64,000 nt of DNA, taken from Rostratula benghalensis. Taxonomy: Eukaryota; Chordata; Aves; Charadriiformes; Rostratulidae. The first letter of the stretch is position 1. Every line of letters starts with the position of its first letter. The notes under the pieces were generated by a model that was not told the origin of the DNA, ran no database searches, and saw only the letters and a program-made list of their open reading frames with translations. This document shows, piece after piece, positions 62,501-64,000 of this stretch. The position numbers were made by a program, and so were the translations under genes. Location: positions 815,955-879,954 of the forward strand of contig VXAI01000195.1 in assembly GCA_013399305.1 (NCBI GenBank), read 5' to 3'.

Positions 62501-64000
62501 TGGCCAGTCATGAACTCCAGGGTGACTCTCTTAAGAGCTCTTCCCTGCATGTCTCAGCTATGCTACAGCAAAGAATCCATTATCTGAGCCTTCTGAGGGT
62601 CTAGAAGCCCTCAAAGCAGAAAAAACTACACCATGCTGTGAGTAAATGGCAGAGGGAAAGAGAAGCAACGTTTAGTAGGACAGTGCTGGCTGAACCAACA
62701 TGGGAAATAATACCACAAGGCCAGTCCTGTTCAGGTAAGGAAAGAAATATGTTCCCTCTCATCGTGATAATTTAGAAACATCTATGCATTTCAACAGAAA
62801 AGTATAGCTGTGAAGAATAAATTATCCAGCAAATATCTGGATAATATCTGGATATCCTTCAACCAAGAGGAATAAGAAACTCCTTCATGCCTGGAGCCCT
62901 TCACCAGTCATGCAACATGCAGAGCTTTGCTCTGTGGTCTTTCCAGGGAGACCTGCCAAGGGGACACATGGTGGTTCTTACCAATACTGATGGAAATCAT
63001 CCAGGTGAAATACTAACCAAGGAGATCAGGCCAGTACCATTGTCTCTGTAACTTAAATTCAGGAAACGAACCATGAAAGAACCTTGATGGCAGCTAAAGC
63101 TGTTGGAAATGGATGACTGCTGGAGCCGGGAAAGTCCCCAGTCAGTGAGGCTGGAGTCTGCTCTGCATCCCCTGGTGGATCCAGGCTACAGCTGAGTTGC
63201 AGCTCCTGTGAATCTCCAGCTTTCTGGGGCTGTGGGCCAGTACCAGGATAGGACCTCTGGGCATTTTGGCAATGCTAACACGTGTTCTAGTACCTGGTAT
63301 CCAAAATCTGCGTAGGCTGAATTGTGCCAGGTGCTGTTTTCTCTGGCTGTGCCCTGTGTTAAGTTGCCTGCTGGGTGTGTGTACGCTGCCTGCTGCAGTG
63401 CAGTGCTGCAGCTCAGTGACAACCTGGCACACGATGCTTTGGAGCAGAAGGGGGGGTATTGGCCACCGGTGAAATCTTGTCAGCGCTCAGCTTCTGTTTT
63501 CCCTGCAGGGAGTCTTACCAGTCAGTAACAGTTTTAGGAAGCTGCTCCATTTTCCTTGTCGCAGTTCGCAGCTCCTACCCGGGACACAGCTATTGTACAG
63601 GAGCTGCTTCTCTGCCCCATTCCACTGCAAGGAACTCATGGAAATGGATGAAAGAAGAGCTCTGTCTGAGCTAGATCCCTGACTCAGCTTGGCACTGGCA
63701 CTTGACAGCTGTAGCAATGGTTTTGAGGACCTGCTGCCTACCGGCTGCACGTCCTTGTCACTGAGCAGAAGGGTCCCAGCTTGGCCAGGATATCTGGCCA
63801 CCTTTCAGACTTTTGGAGCCTGAAGCCATGCAGGAGACATCACCAGAAATGTGGGGTTTGTCACTGAGTCAGCTGTCACTGTGGGATAATGGAAACACCT
63901 TCATAGTTTTCTCTCTAATTATCCTTATTTTCGCCACAATGAATGATGGGCTATTTAGACCCTGCCCAAGAGGGTCCTCTCCAGCCCCAGACTCACCACA
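59569..64000. other. Non-coding right end, 4.4 kb without repeats
   Basis: No supportable gene, RNA or interspersed repeat. Frames stay under 105 codons. The last 150 bp (GTCACTGAGTCAGCTGTCAC, an AP-1-like word, then AT-rich sequence) hold nothing else recognisable. Confidence 0.45.

Noticed and set aside
1..64000. tRNA, rRNA, CRISPR, phage or operon-like features
   Set aside because: No cloverleaf promoter boxes, rRNA cores or regularly spaced repeats were seen; CR1 and LTR content shows a bird nuclear genome.

Overview
The window looks like nuclear DNA from a bird. It carries at least 17 copies of CR1, the main avian LINE, recognised by the conserved 3' tail ending in ATTCTATG/ATTCTGTG-type repeats and by one reverse-transcriptase fragment. 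It also holds two remnants of an avian ERVL-like LTR family (TGYCATGGTT at one end, AGGACA-like at the other). Two CR1 copies of one subfamily are about 94% alike by eye. That subfamily is common in neoavian birds, but the species cannot be named from this sequence.

I find no protein-coding gene that I can name, and no tRNA, rRNA, CRISPR array, operon or other prokaryotic feature. The window behaves like a large intergenic stretch or a very long intron. CR1 makes up roughly 6.2 kb of about 63.5 kb of known sequence, in nearly equal numbers on the two strands (9 minus, 8 plus). Most long open frames are antisense or sense shadows of CR1 or lie in GC-rich stretches. There is one assembly gap, 471 N's at 44577-45047, followed by a GC-rich block.

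Layout. 0-5 kb: a short solo LTR (211-533), a (TA)n tract and two CR1 copies. 8.8-12.3 kb: three CR1 copies, two with internal deletions. 12.3-25.3 kb: a stretch with no CR1, interrupted only by an LTR at 20.16-20.88 kb; it contains AT-rich segments with homeodomain-like and forkhead-like words. 25-31 kb: four CR1 fragments and a segment with NRF1-like and SOX/POU-like sites near 26.8-26.9 kb. 36-43 kb: the best candidates for undiscovered transcribed sequence. These are a plus-strand open block with good splice signals (36058-36232), a minus-strand 107-codon frame with an internal acceptor and a downstream AATAAA (37047-37704), a 129-codon minus frame (41808-42197), and a 76-bp block present twice (37705-37780 and 38624-38699). 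43-64 kb: CR1 copies, the gap, and otherwise featureless DNA.

Nothing here amounts to a clear new biological system. The most testable leads are the possible exons at 36-37.7 kb, the duplicated 76-bp block, and the CR1-free 13-kb interval.
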